NCBI RefSeq assembly: GCF_011745665.1
Contig: NZ_CP050253.1
Span: 1,649,418 to 1,713,417, forward strand
Length of the DNA: 64,000 nt
Source of the DNA: Zophobihabitans entericus
GTDB lineage: Bacteria > Pseudomonadota > Gammaproteobacteria > Enterobacterales > Orbaceae
Direction: 5' to 3'
This document shows, piece after piece, positions 39,388-51,375 of the stretch (within the stretch, counting starts at the first letter, position 1; the number at the start of each line of letters is the position of its first letter). A program made the translations under genes and the position numbers. The notes beneath the pieces were generated by a model that was not told where the DNA came from, made no database searches, and saw only the letters and a list, made by a program, of their open reading frames with translations.

Positions 39388-39454
39388 CGTATTAATACTA
39401 AGCGAAAGACAAATTGTTAACGATATTTTTCTTCTTCACATGAGTATTAATACG
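39388..39454. repeat. 12-bp perfect inverted repeat between rpiR and GNAT genes
   Basis: CGTATTAATACT (39388-39399) and AGTATTAATACG (39443-39454) are exact complements, 43 nt apart, in the gap between two convergent genes. Possible transcript-end structure or a pair of binding sites. Confidence 0.5.
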
Positions 39455-39477
39455 GTTATAGTCGATACAGATAAATT

Positions 39478-39984
39478 TTATTGATTAATCACGGCCATCA
39501 CAGAATGTACGCCAATTCCTTCAATGGTGAGCAACTCTTCTTCAATAAAACCGATCTTTTTAAATAAACGCTGCGATACAATGTTGTCTTTATTGACCAC
39601 TGCAATCAGACGGCGAATTCCGCGTTGATTAAAGGCATAATTAATTACTGCCGTAACAGCTTCTGTCGCATAGCCTTTATTCCAATATTCACTCGCTATT
39701 ACGACGGACACTTCAATATCATCAATAATTCCCAATGCCATTTTTTCTAAACAGCAGTAACCTATCACTTTGTCAGTCTCTGGCAACGTAATGGCAAAAG
39801 CCTGTTTGAAGTCCTCACCATCATAAGAATCAATTTGTTCTGATAACCAAAGCAGGCTCTCTTCAGCCGAAAATGGGTCAATAGCAGAAAACTCAATAAC
39901 TTTAGGATCAGCGAGTAAAGTTTGTACATCAGACAGGTCGTCTGGTTTAAAAAGACGCAGGACCAAATTATCAGTTTTAATCAT
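39478..39984 (-). CDS. GNAT-family N-acetyltransferase
   Basis: A 168-residue acetyltransferase of the RimJ/RimL-like branch. It opens with KTDNLVLRLFKPDDL, has the acetyl-CoA loop region SEYWNKGYATEAVTAVINYAF (acetyl-CoA motif A) and the typical NIVSQRLFKKIGF near the C-terminus. The substrate is unknown. Confidence 0.85.
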   Translation of the reverse strand: MIKTDNLVLRLFKPDDLSDVQTLLADPKVIEFSAIDPFSAEESLLWLSEQIDSYDGEDFKQAFAITLPETDKVIGYCCLEKMALGIIDDIEVSVVIASEYWNKGYATEAVTAVINYAFNQRGIRRLIAVVNKDNIVSQRLFKKIGFIEEELLTIEGIGVHSVMAVINQ

Positions 39985-40101
39985 ATCAATGTCTCTACTT
40001 ACTTGGGATAAAACCCAATTGTTTTATAAAATAGCTGATATTTTCGAAACTGTTAGCATATAATTACTTAATGAAAAATAACGAAAAATCAGGTGTGTAT
40101 T

Positions 40102-40899
40102 GTGCCACAAAATAACTGTTTAGCATTAAAAAAATTATTAGAAATTACAAATACTTTACGTGATCCTGTGAATGGATGTGAGTGGGATAGGGTACAAACA
40201 TTTGAGTCAATTACTCCTCACACACTGGAAGAAACATACGAAGTTCTTGATGCGATTGAGCGGAAAGATTATCCGGAGTTAAAAGAAGAGTTAGGTGATT
40301 TACTGTTTCAGGTCGTGTTTTATGCCGATCTGGCTAAAGAGCAAGGGTATTTTACTTTTGATGATGTCTGTCAGGCGGTGAACGATAAACTCATTCGCCG
40401 TCATCCACACATTTTCCAAAATGAATCGGTATCGATGTCTGATGCTAAAAACTGGGAACAGCGTAAGCAACAAGAGCGTAGTCAAAAGCAGCAGTTTTCT
40501 GTTTTAGATGATATTCCTCTCGCTTTACCGGCTTTAATGAGAGCACATAAGATTCAAAAACGCTGCGCATCGGTAGGTTTTGACTGGCATGAGCTAGAAC
40601 CAGTAGTTGATAAAGTGCAGGAAGAGATTTTAGAAGTGATGTTTGAGGTTAAACAAGAAACAGTTGATCAGGAGAAACTGGCTGAAGAAGTCGGTGACTT
40701 ACTGTTTGCTACTGTGAATCTCTCTCGACACTTAGGGCAAAATGCTGAACTGGCACTAAAACACGCTAATCAGAAATTTGAGCGACGCTTTAGACAAGTT
40801 GAAGGGCATTTTAAACAACGCGGTCAGGATATGAATCAAGCCAGTTTGGATGAGATGGAAGAAGTCTGGCAACAAGTTAAGCAAGCAGAACACAAGTAA
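40102..40899 (+). CDS. mazG: Nucleoside triphosphate pyrophosphohydrolase
   Basis: Hydrolyses NTPs and dNTPs to monophosphates. The 265-residue protein has the duplicated MazG fold with the metal-binding ExxE...ExxD elements (HTLEETYEVLDAI and ELKEELGDLLFQVVFYAD; second copy KLAEEVGDLLFATVN). Two GTG codons, 40093 and 40102, are possible starts; the second gives the E. coli-like N-terminus. In E. coli mazG is followed directly by pyrG; here two genes lie between. Confidence 0.94.
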   Translation: MPQNNCLALKKLLEITNTLRDPVNGCEWDRVQTFESITPHTLEETYEVLDAIERKDYPELKEELGDLLFQVVFYADLAKEQGYFTFDDVCQAVNDKLIRRHPHIFQNESVSMSDAKNWEQRKQQERSQKQQFSVLDDIPLALPALMRAHKIQKRCASVGFDWHELEPVVDKVQEEILEVMFEVKQETVDQEKLAEEVGDLLFATVNLSRHLGQNAELALKHANQKFERRFRQVEGHFKQRGQDMNQASLDEMEEVWQQVKQAEHK

Positions 40900-40995
40900 A
40901 GCAGATCTTTTGTGCCAGTTAGCCTTGTCTGATAGTCAAATGTTGAGAAAAGTGATAATCTTTTAAAAGATGAAAATTAACTGAAGGGATATCAC

Positions 40996-41436
40996 ATGGC
41001 AACAGCAAAAAATGAACTTTATGAAGAGATCAAAGCCTGGTCTGATAATGCAATTTTACATAGCCCGGCATGGAGCGTGAATGAGCTGGACTACAGTGAG
41101 AAAAGTCTGAGTGCCGTTGAGATTATTGTTGATGAATTGTCAGCTAAACATTTAGAAGTGTCTGAAGAGCAGCTGGATATGATCGCTCAGGAGTATGGTT
41201 GTTATATGTTAATTGCCGCGCAGCGTTTATATGGTGGTGAATTCTACTGGAATGAAGACGTTGAACAGCCGATGTTAATTGTTGGTGAACCTGATGCCTG
41301 TATTGTTTTGCTTACATGGAATAAAGTCAAAGGGCGCCTGCTTGGTGATAAAATTGATCATTTAGCGTATTTTTTTGAACAATTTGCAGCTGATGCAAAA
41401 GCACCTGAAGCTGGTAAGAAAGTGATTTATATGTAA
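40996..41436 (+). CDS. Soluble protein of unknown function
   Basis: A 146-residue acidic protein with a clear ribosome binding site (GAAGGG, 40983-40988) before its ATG. No signal peptide or membrane segment. It alternates helices and strands and has a conserved-looking RLYGGEFYWNEDVEQPMLIVGEP centre of unknown family. It lies between mazG and ybjD with about 100 bp on each side. No function is assigned. Confidence 0.65.
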   Translation: MATAKNELYEEIKAWSDNAILHSPAWSVNELDYSEKSLSAVEIIVDELSAKHLEVSEEQLDMIAQEYGCYMLIAAQRLYGGEFYWNEDVEQPMLIVGEPDACIVLLTWNKVKGRLLGDKIDHLAYFFEQFAADAKAPEAGKKVIYM

Positions 41437-41550
41437 CTGATTTTATTTAGAATATTTAATTAAATCAATTGCTTATTTTTTATTGTAAAGTGAAAAATAC
41501 GTGCCATACAGGAAGTTTGGACAACCATATATGATATTTTGGAGTTGAGC

Positions 41551-43194
41551 ATGTTTTTAAAAACCGTTGATGTTAAAGGTTTTAGAGGTATCAGTGAGCT
41601 ATTTCTGGATGTCAATAAAGACGGTAGTGTACTGATTGGTGAAAATGCCTGGGGTAAATCCAGTTTACTTAGTGCGTTGATGTTTTTATCGCCGGAGCAG
41701 ATGTTTAACCAGTTTGTATCTGAAGATTTTCATCATAATTCCCATAAGCACAATACTCTTTCTATCACCTTTACTTTTTGTGGTGAATATCAAAATCAGC
41801 TCAATGAGCCTGTATATCAAGCACTGCAACCGGTTGTATATCTGAATCGTTCTGATAAGTTACAGTATCTGGTTTATCAAATCAGGGCAGAGCAAAAAGA
41901 GGGAAAAATCGTTGTTGATTACCGCTTCTTAAATGAATATGGTGACAGCCTGTTTGTAGAAGATGTTAAAACGATGATGACTGCTCTGGTGAAGTTACGT
42001 CCGGTACTGCGTCTGAAAGATCCTGGTGATAAGCAGTTCCTTGGTGACCCGGTTAATAATCACTCAATCCATGTAGATCCAAGGTCAGATAAACATTTAG
42101 ATTTACTCAAACAGCAGTTACTTAAATATTCGCCTAATCTGCGTCCAGAAGAGTTGTCCCGAGGTCTTGATGCCGCGTGTTATTTGCTGGAATATTATCT
42201 GGTAGATCAGAAAAAACGCTATAATATTAAGCACGTCGATAAAAGAGAGACCCCTAATCTGGTAGACTGGAACCATCTTGATCAGGTTAACCATATTTTA
42301 AGTCGGTTTGATGATACTGCGATTCGCTCAACCTTACTGAGTGTTTTTACTGCGCTGTTGGTGCTTAATAATCCACATCAGTTCTCGCCTGACGTTGTAC
42401 CAATATTGCTGCTGGAAGAGCCAGAAAGCCAGTTACATCCAAGAATCTTATCTATTGGGATACGGTTTTTAAATCATCTGCCAATGCAAAAAATTGCCAC
42501 CACGAATTCCAGCGATCTGATTTCTCTTATTCCTCTGGAAAAAATTTATCGTCTGGTGCGTCTGCCTGATCGTATCGCGGTTTATCATTTTGAACCAAGA
42601 GCGCTGAGTGTCAGTGATACGCGTAAGATAATGTTCCATTTACTTTATCGTCGTCCAACTACGCTATTTGCCCGCTCCTGGCTTTTGGTTGAAGGTGAAA
42701 CCGAGATTTGGATGCTCAATGAACTGGCTAATTTGTGCGGTTATCACCTTGATTCAGAAGGGATTCAGCTAATCGAGTTTGCACAGTGTGGTCTTAAGCC
42801 TCTCATTAAGCTGGCGAATAAAATTGGTATTGAGTGGTTTGTAGTCACTGATGGCGATATAGCCGGTAAACATTACAGTGAAACGGTTAATTCCTTAGCA
42901 CCAAATAGAGATCATATAGAAGATTATTTGCTCACATTACCAGCCCAAAATATTGAGAACTTTATGTTCCGCTATGGCTTTAGTCATGTGTATAAACAGA
43001 TCGCTTATGGCAGTACAGAACACGTGAATTTACCTGTTTCACGTATTATTCAAAAAGCGATTCAGCGTTCATCCAAACCGGATCTGGCTATCGCAATTTG
43101 TGATGATGCTAAACAAAGAGGAGTTGAATCAGTTCCTCCAATACTAAGAAATATGTTTGGACGTTTGGTTAAATCGGCAAAGACGATCTATTAG
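41551..43194 (+). CDS. ybjD: OLD-family ATP-dependent endonuclease (YbjD-like)
   Basis: A 547-residue protein with an ABC-type N-terminal ATPase (Walker A GENAWGKSS at about 32-40; LLLEEPESQLHP as Walker B) and a C-terminal TOPRIM domain (WLLVEGETEIWML, then VVTDGDIAGKHY and the HRSSKPDLAIAI-like RSSKPDLAIA segment). It matches E. coli YbjD (about 552 residues) throughout. Start ATG 41551 has GGAG at 6 bp; a TTG 12 bp upstream is rejected. Its cellular role is unknown; OLD proteins have been linked to phage exclusion in other contexts. Confidence 0.9.
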   Translation: MFLKTVDVKGFRGISELFLDVNKDGSVLIGENAWGKSSLLSALMFLSPEQMFNQFVSEDFHHNSHKHNTLSITFTFCGEYQNQLNEPVYQALQPVVYLNRSDKLQYLVYQIRAEQKEGKIVVDYRFLNEYGDSLFVEDVKTMMTALVKLRPVLRLKDPGDKQFLGDPVNNHSIHVDPRSDKHLDLLKQQLLKYSPNLRPEELSRGLDAACYLLEYYLVDQKKRYNIKHVDKRETPNLVDWNHLDQVNHILSRFDDTAIRSTLLSVFTALLVLNNPHQFSPDVVPILLLEEPESQLHPRILSIGIRFLNHLPMQKIATTNSSDLISLIPLEKIYRLVRLPDRIAVYHFEPRALSVSDTRKIMFHLLYRRPTTLFARSWLLVEGETEIWMLNELANLCGYHLDSEGIQLIEFAQCGLKPLIKLANKIGIEWFVVTDGDIAGKHYSETVNSLAPNRDHIEDYLLTLPAQNIENFMFRYGFSHVYKQIAYGSTEHVNLPVSRIIQKAIQRSSKPDLAIAICDDAKQRGVESVPPILRNMFGRLVKSAKTIY

Positions 43195-43226
43195 TGTAGA
43201 AATTCGACTTTTAAGATCTATTTTGA

Positions 43227-44954
<1,728 letters not shown>

Positions 44955-45008
44955 TTTGTATTACCTATTTGCTGTTTTGAAAGTTTTTTAATTTACTATG
45001 TCATATAG

Positions 45009-46322
<1,314 letters not shown>

Positions 46323-46343
46323 TTTCTGATTATTTACTTTAAG

Positions 46344-46370
46344 AAATCCCGCTTCGGCGGGATTTTTTAT
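46344..46370 (+). terminator. Terminator of eno
   Basis: AAATCCCGC-TTCG-GCGGGATTT with a T-run. A 31-nt segment from this hairpin on is repeated exactly at 47145, after the next gene. Confidence 0.95.
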
Positions 46371-46431
46371 ACCTTATTTTAAAATATAACATTATAAGTT
46401 TATTAATGATTTATTCGAAAGGAAATATAAA

Positions 46432-47133
46432 ATGAAAAAAATATGGTTTCTAGGGTATTTTTTGTTACTGTTATCCGGATGTAGTAGTCATTATGTCAAA
46501 AATTATGAAGCACAAAAAGAAAGTATTAATGAGCCTAATTTAGGTATGCAAACTAAAGCTTTTGTAGGGGAAAGTATACTGAAACAAGGACAATTAACCC
46601 GCTCAGATGTATTGCATTTTGATAAAGAAACAAATATTAAGGGGCTTGTATTTTATAAAATTTATGCAGGAGATTATCTTAAAGTTGGTGAAGAAGGTAA
46701 CGATAATTACTATTCACTGCAAGAAATGCGATCAGGTTTAGTTGTTCAAAAATCGGGTTCTGCAGCAGTGCCTGCGGCAATAAAAACGTTTCAAGATAAA
46801 CCTGGAATTGTTTGTATTCCGTATGAGTGGGGTGGAGGCCCTATGCTCTGCCAAAAGGAAGTCGATTATTCCACAAGAACTATTACTTTTTTGAATAATA
46901 ACGATTATGAACAAGAAATTATTTATCTTGGAAAATCCGGCAATAAACTTAGTTTTCAATATCGATTAAAGATAGGAAATGGTCACAGTACTTCATCTGA
47001 ATCTTACCAATTTGAACATAGCTTATCTGACTCATCGATTGTACAATATAAAGGTGCTGAGATTAAGGTTATTACAGCAAATAGTAGCAATATTGAGTAT
47101 GTGATTGTTAAAGGTTTAAATTCTATTCAATAA
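46432..47133 (+). CDS. Predicted lipoprotein, unknown function
   Basis: A 233-residue protein with a short signal peptide and lipobox LSGC (lipidated Cys17). After the lipid anchor the next residue is Ser, compatible with outer-membrane sorting. The mature part is predicted beta-rich with repeated Y/N/S segments; no family is recognised. GAAAGGA precedes the ATG. The gene is flanked on both sides by the same terminator, which suggests a late insertion downstream of eno. Confidence 0.7.
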   Translation: MKKIWFLGYFLLLLSGCSSHYVKNYEAQKESINEPNLGMQTKAFVGESILKQGQLTRSDVLHFDKETNIKGLVFYKIYAGDYLKVGEEGNDNYYSLQEMRSGLVVQKSGSAAVPAAIKTFQDKPGIVCIPYEWGGGPMLCQKEVDYSTRTITFLNNNDYEQEIIYLGKSGNKLSFQYRLKIGNGHSTSSESYQFEHSLSDSSIVQYKGAEIKVITANSSNIEYVIVKGLNSIQ

Positions 47134-47144
47134 TTCATTCTCAA

Positions 47145-47171
47145 AAATCCCGCTTCGGCGGGATTTTTTAT
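47145..47171 (+). terminator. Terminator of the lipoprotein gene (copy of eno terminator)
   Basis: AAATCCCGC-TTCG-GCGGGATTT and a T-run, identical to the eno terminator over 31 nt. Confidence 0.93.
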
Positions 47172-47193
47172 ACCTGCTATTTTATTGCTATAC

Positions 47194-48090
47194 CTAAATA
47201 TATATTGATCCATTAATCAGCGTGCAACTTTGCCCACCAATCCATGGCTCATTGTCAATAAAGCGAACACTAACCCGACCATCACGATGCAGTTGGGTAC
47301 CTTGTCGAACGTGATAACCCTGCGACGTTAGACCTCCATCCGGGAAGTTGTTAGCCTGTAACAAATGGGCCAGACACGCATTAGCACTGCCAGTCACAGG
47401 ATCCTCAACTAATTTATCCTGTTCAACCAGAAACGCTCGTACTTCGTAATCTGCCGGATTACCAGATGGATAGGCGCCATAAATTGCCACGCCATCAACA
47501 CGGCAGGCAATTTGTAGTTTTTTAATCATGGCTTGTGTCGGAACCATTGTCAGACAAGACTGAGCATCTGGCATACGAACCATAAGCCAGCGAATGCCCA
47601 TATCTGCCACCACCGGCATTGTCTCTGTTTCAATAATTGCAGGCTGAAAAGTTGTTATTAGTAGCTCTTTTTCTTCAACGGTCAGCGTTTGAAGTGTTAC
47701 TGCAGGTGCAGCAAATGCCAGTGTTCTTTCTGGCTGGATATTGACTGTAACCAGACCAACTCCACATTCTTGTACAATAACCCCCGGCTGTTTAGTGACA
47801 AGTCCAGCCTCGAGTAATGCATGAGCTGTGCCTAGTGTTGGATGCCCGGCAAAGGGTAATTCTTTTTCAGGGGTAAAAATACGTACCCGATAATCTGCAA
47901 GAGGACTCGTCGGTTTGAGAACAAAGGTTGTTTCTGAAAGATTATTCCAGCGCGCGAATGCAAGCATCTGCATTTCATCCAATCCCTCTGCCTCCAGAAC
48001 CACTGCCAAAGGGTTACCTTGTAGTGGCGAGGTGGTAAAGACATCTACTTGTTTATAGGCACGTAGTATCACCTTATCTTTTTTAGGCAT
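47194..48090 (-). CDS. PhzF-family isomerase-like protein
   Basis: A 298-residue member of the PhzF/YddE family (diaminopimelate-epimerase-like double barrel). It has VFTTSPLQGNPLAVVLEAEG, with the conserved NPLAVV block, LSETTFVLKP with the catalytic-type glutamate, PFAGHPTLGTAHALLEAG and the C-terminal EDPVTGSANACLAHLL. Substrates of most family members are unknown; phenazine synthesis is not implied as no phz genes are near. Confidence 0.9.
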   Translation of the reverse strand: MPKKDKVILRAYKQVDVFTTSPLQGNPLAVVLEAEGLDEMQMLAFARWNNLSETTFVLKPTSPLADYRVRIFTPEKELPFAGHPTLGTAHALLEAGLVTKQPGVIVQECGVGLVTVNIQPERTLAFAAPAVTLQTLTVEEKELLITTFQPAIIETETMPVVADMGIRWLMVRMPDAQSCLTMVPTQAMIKKLQIACRVDGVAIYGAYPSGNPADYEVRAFLVEQDKLVEDPVTGSANACLAHLLQANNFPDGGLTSQGYHVRQGTQLHRDGRVSVRFIDNEPWIGGQSCTLINGSIYI

Positions 48091-48169
48091 TTTCTATAAT
48101 CCGATATATACAAGGCTTAATAATAGCTGTGTTAGGTAAATTTATCAATTTGTGGCTAAAGTCAGTAAA

Positions 48170-48424
48170 TTAAATGACTCCACTGGCAATTAAATAAAGC
48201 GATAATCCAACACCACACACACCAAGTACGGCTAATATCCAGAATAAAATAGAAAAAGCGATAATATTAGAGCGAGTTTTCTTCCATTCATCACTACCCG
48301 GTTCCATTTGTGATAAACGGTTTTTGAGTGTCTTTTTATAAAAATAAATAATCACAGCACCCAGTAACGCAATAATAAGTTTTATATCAATTCCAAACAT
48401 ATCAATAAATCCTACATAATCCAT
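48170..48424 (-). CDS. Small two-helix membrane protein, unknown
   Basis: An 84-residue protein with two predicted transmembrane helices (about 14-28 and 55-82) joined by a polar loop (KNRLSQMEPGSDEWKKTRSN). No family recognised. It lies alone, divergent from clpB. Confidence 0.55.
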   Translation of the reverse strand: MDYVGFIDMFGIDIKLIIALLGAVIIYFYKKTLKNRLSQMEPGSDEWKKTRSNIIAFSILFWILAVLGVCGVGLSLYLIASGVI

Positions 48425-48490
48425 TTAGTCAGTGTTCTATTATACGTGTAATTTAGTTTTATATTGATGATAAATTTTCTGACTTTTCCA

Positions 48491-48516
48491 CTTGAATTCT
48501 TATAAAACAGGCATAC
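48491..48516 (+). promoter_or_regulatory. Candidate heat-shock (sigma-32) promoter of clpB
   Basis: CACTTGAA with CTTGAA at 48491-48496 is a strong sigma-32 -35 element; 12 bp downstream AGGCATAC is a partial match to the CCCCATNT -10. It lies about 100 bp before clpB, a gene controlled by sigma-32 in enteric bacteria. Confidence 0.55.
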
Positions 48517-48613
48517 GTTACTAAAAGAAGCAATGGTTTAAAATGTATGATTAATTCAAGAATATTTGATGTTATCACTTAGACCAAATTTATTGCTATA
48601 AGGAGATATCTAT

Positions 48614-51184
48614 ATGCGTTTAGACAAACTAACGAACAAATTTCAACAGGCTTTAGGTGATGCACAGTCACTGGCTCTGGGTAAGGATAACCAGTTTATT
48701 GAACCTGCTCATTTACTTTCGGCATTACTTAATCAGGACGGTGGCAGCGTTCGTCCGTTACTGGTTTCAGCCGGTGCTAATATTGCAACATTACAAAATG
48801 AATTAAATCAGGCGATTAGCCGTTTTCCTCAGGTGCAAGGTGTTGGCGGCGATGTCCGTCCATCGAACGATTTTATGCGTGTGCTTAACTTATGTGACAA
48901 GTTAGCTCAGAAAAATAATGATAGTTATATTTCTTCAGAGTTATTTGTGCTTGCAGCACTGGAGGACAAAGGTAGCTTAAGTGAAATGCTAAAAAAAGCA
49001 GGTGTCACTCAGGCTCGTCTGGAACAAGCGGTAAATCAAATTAGAGGTGGAGATAGCGTGAACGATAGCAATGCAGAAGATCAAAGAGATGCACTGAAAA
49101 AGTTTACTATTGATTTAACAGAACGTGCAGAACAGGGCAAACTTGACCCTGTGATTGGGCGTGATGAAGAGATTCGTCGTACGATTCAGGTATTACAACG
49201 TCGTACTAAGAATAACCCGGTACTGATCGGGGAACCCGGTGTTGGTAAAACTGCCATCGTTGAAGGACTAGCACAACGTATTGTGAATGGAGAGATCCCG
49301 GAGGGGCTTCGCAATAAACGTGTCTTATCTTTAGATATGGGGGCACTCATTGCTGGCGCTAAATATCGGGGTGAATTTGAAGAGCGTTTAAAAGCGGTAC
49401 TAAAAGACTTATCAAAAGAAGAAGGACGTGTGATCCTGTTTATTGATGAGTTACATACCATGGTTGGTGCCGGTAAAGGTGATGGTGCGATGGATGCAGG
49501 TAATATGTTAAAACCTGCACTTGCTCGTGGTGAGTTACACTGCGTGGGTGCTACCACGCTGGACGAGTATCGTCAGTATATTGAAAAAGATCCGGCACTT
49601 GAGCGTCGTTTCCAAAAAGTGTATGTGGCAGAGCCAACAGTGGAAGATACCATTGCCATTTTACGTGGACTTAAAGAGCGTTATGAGCTTCACCACCACG
49701 TACAAATTACTGACCCGGCAATTGTCGCAGCAGCGACCTTATCGCACCGGTATATTTCTGACCGAATGCTACCTGATAAAGCAATCGATTTAATCGATGA
49801 AGCAGCATCAAGTATTCGTATGCAGATGGACTCTAAACCGGAGTCTTTGGATCGCTTAGAACGTCGTATTATTCAGCTCAAACTAGAACAACAGGCCCTG
49901 AAGAAGGAGACTGATGATGCGAGTAAGAAAAGGCTTGAAATGCTCAACGAAGAGCTTGGCGAGAAAGAAAAAGAGTTTGCTTCACTTGAAGAAGAGTGGA
50001 AAGCAGAGAAAGCTGCTGTTTCTGGCACTCAGACAATTAAAGCAGAACTGGAAAAAGCGCGTACAGAGTTAGAACAGGCTCGTCGTGCCAGTGATTTAAA
50101 TAAAATGTCAGAACTTCAGTACGGTAAAATTCCGGATCTGGAAAAACAACTCGCTTTAGCAACGCAGTCAGAAGGCAAGACTATGAAGCTGCTGCGTAAT
50201 AAAGTGACTGACAATGAGATTGCTGAAGTACTGTCTAAAGCAACGGGTATTCCGGTATCCAGAATGCTGGAAAGTGAAAAAGATAAATTACTGCATATGG
50301 AAGATGCGCTACATAAACGTGTGATTGGTCAGGATGAAGCGGTAGTGGCGGTAGCTAATGCGATTCGTCGTAGTCGTGCAGGACTTTCTGATCCAAACAA
50401 ACCAATTGGTTCATTTCTGTTTTTAGGACCAACCGGGGTGGGTAAAACGGAACTCTGTAAATCGCTGGCTAATTTTATGTTTGATAGCAGTGATGCGATG
50501 GTGCGTATTGATATGTCCGAATTTATGGAGAAACACTCAGTTGCCCGTTTAATTGGTGCACCTCCTGGGTATGTTGGCTATGAAGAAGGTGGTTATTTGA
50601 CTGAGGCTGTCAGACGTCGTCCTTATTCAGTGATTTTGCTGGATGAAGTGGAAAAAGCACATCCTGATGTATTTAACATTTTATTACAGGTGCTTGATGA
50701 TGGTCGTTTAACTGATGGACAGGGTCGTACTGTGGATTTCCGTAATACTGTGGTAATCATGACATCAAACTTAGGTTCTGATTTAATTCAGGGTCATGAT
50801 GTATTTAGTTATGATGAAATGAAAGCGATGGTGATGACAGTAGTGAGTAAGCACTTCAGACCAGAGTTTATCAACCGTATTGATGAAACTGTAGTATTCC
50901 ATCCACTTGGTCGTGAAAACATTAAAGCGATTGCAAAAATTCAATTGGCTCTGGTGGAAAAACGTTTACAAGAACGCGGTTATGAAGTTTCAATTTCTGA
51001 CGGGGCGCTTGACCAGCTGGCAACTGTTGGCTTTGATCCAATTTATGGCGCAAGACCACTAAAACGTGCCATCCAACAAGAGATTGAAAATCCGCTTGCT
51101 CAACAAATCTTATCGGGTCAGTTAATTCCGGGTAAAATGATTAAACTGGATTTAAAAGATAATAAGATTGTAGCAACGCAGTAG
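48614..51184 (+). CDS. clpB: Disaggregase chaperone ClpB
   Basis: Hexameric AAA+ chaperone that resolubilises aggregated proteins with DnaK. The 856-residue protein has the N-terminal domain, ATPase 1 (Walker [10 protein letters not shown] near 205), the coiled-coil middle domain (about 400-525), and ATPase 2 (Walker [10 protein letters not shown] near 605, [18 protein letters not shown]). The GTG codon 149 (49058) sits behind AGAGGTGGAG and is the same position as the internal start of the E. coli short form. AAGGAG precedes the ATG. Confidence 0.97.
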   Translation: MRLDKLTNKFQQALGDAQSLALGKDNQFIEPAHLLSALLNQDGGSVRPLLVSAGANIATLQNELNQAISRFPQVQGVGGDVRPSNDFMRVLNLCDKLAQKNNDSYISSELFVLAALEDKGSLSEMLKKAGVTQARLEQAVNQIRGGDSVNDSNAEDQRDALKKFTIDLTERAEQGKLDPVIGRDEEIRRTIQVLQRRTKNNPVLIGEPGVGKTAIVEGLAQRIVNGEIPEGLRNKRVLSLDMGALIAGAKYRGEFEERLKAVLKDLSKEEGRVILFIDELHTMVGAGKGDGAMDAGNMLKPALARGELHCVGATTLDEYRQYIEKDPALERRFQKVYVAEPTVEDTIAILRGLKERYELHHHVQITDPAIVAAATLSHRYISDRMLPDKAIDLIDEAASSIRMQMDSKPESLDRLERRIIQLKLEQQALKKETDDASKKRLEMLNEELGEKEKEFASLEEEWKAEKAAVSGTQTIKAELEKARTELEQARRASDLNKMSELQYGKIPDLEKQLALATQSEGKTMKLLRNKVTDNEIAEVLSKATGIPVSRMLESEKDKLLHMEDALHKRVIGQDEAVVAVANAIRRSRAGLSDPNKPIGSFLFLGPTGVGKTELCKSLANFMFDSSDAMVRIDMSEFMEKHSVARLIGAPPGYVGYEEGGYLTEAVRRRPYSVILLDEVEKAHPDVFNILLQVLDDGRLTDGQGRTVDFRNTVVIMTSNLGSDLIQGHDVFSYDEMKAMVMTVVSKHFRPEFINRIDETVVFHPLGRENIKAIAKIQLALVEKRLQERGYEVSISDGALDQLATVGFDPIYGARPLKRAIQQEIENPLAQQILSGQLIPGKMIKLDLKDNKIVATQ

Positions 51185-51212
51185 TTTATATTCTAACTAA
51201 CAATTAACACAC

Positions 51213-51244
51213 AAAGGGTCAGCATCTGCTGACCTTTTCTTTTT
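51213..51244 (+). terminator. Terminator of clpB
   Basis: GGTCAGCA-TC-TGCTGACC flanked by AAAG and TTTTCTTTTT; intrinsic terminator 29 bp past the stop. Confidence 0.92.
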
Positions 51245-51375
51245 AAAGTGATTTCATTACTCTTGTTATAAGATTCCTCTCAACTAGCAACAAAAATCAT
51301 TTTCGTGTAAAATTCTTCGTTCAAAACAAAGATAAAAAATTATTAATTTCTTAATTGCAAGTAAGTGGTGTATTT

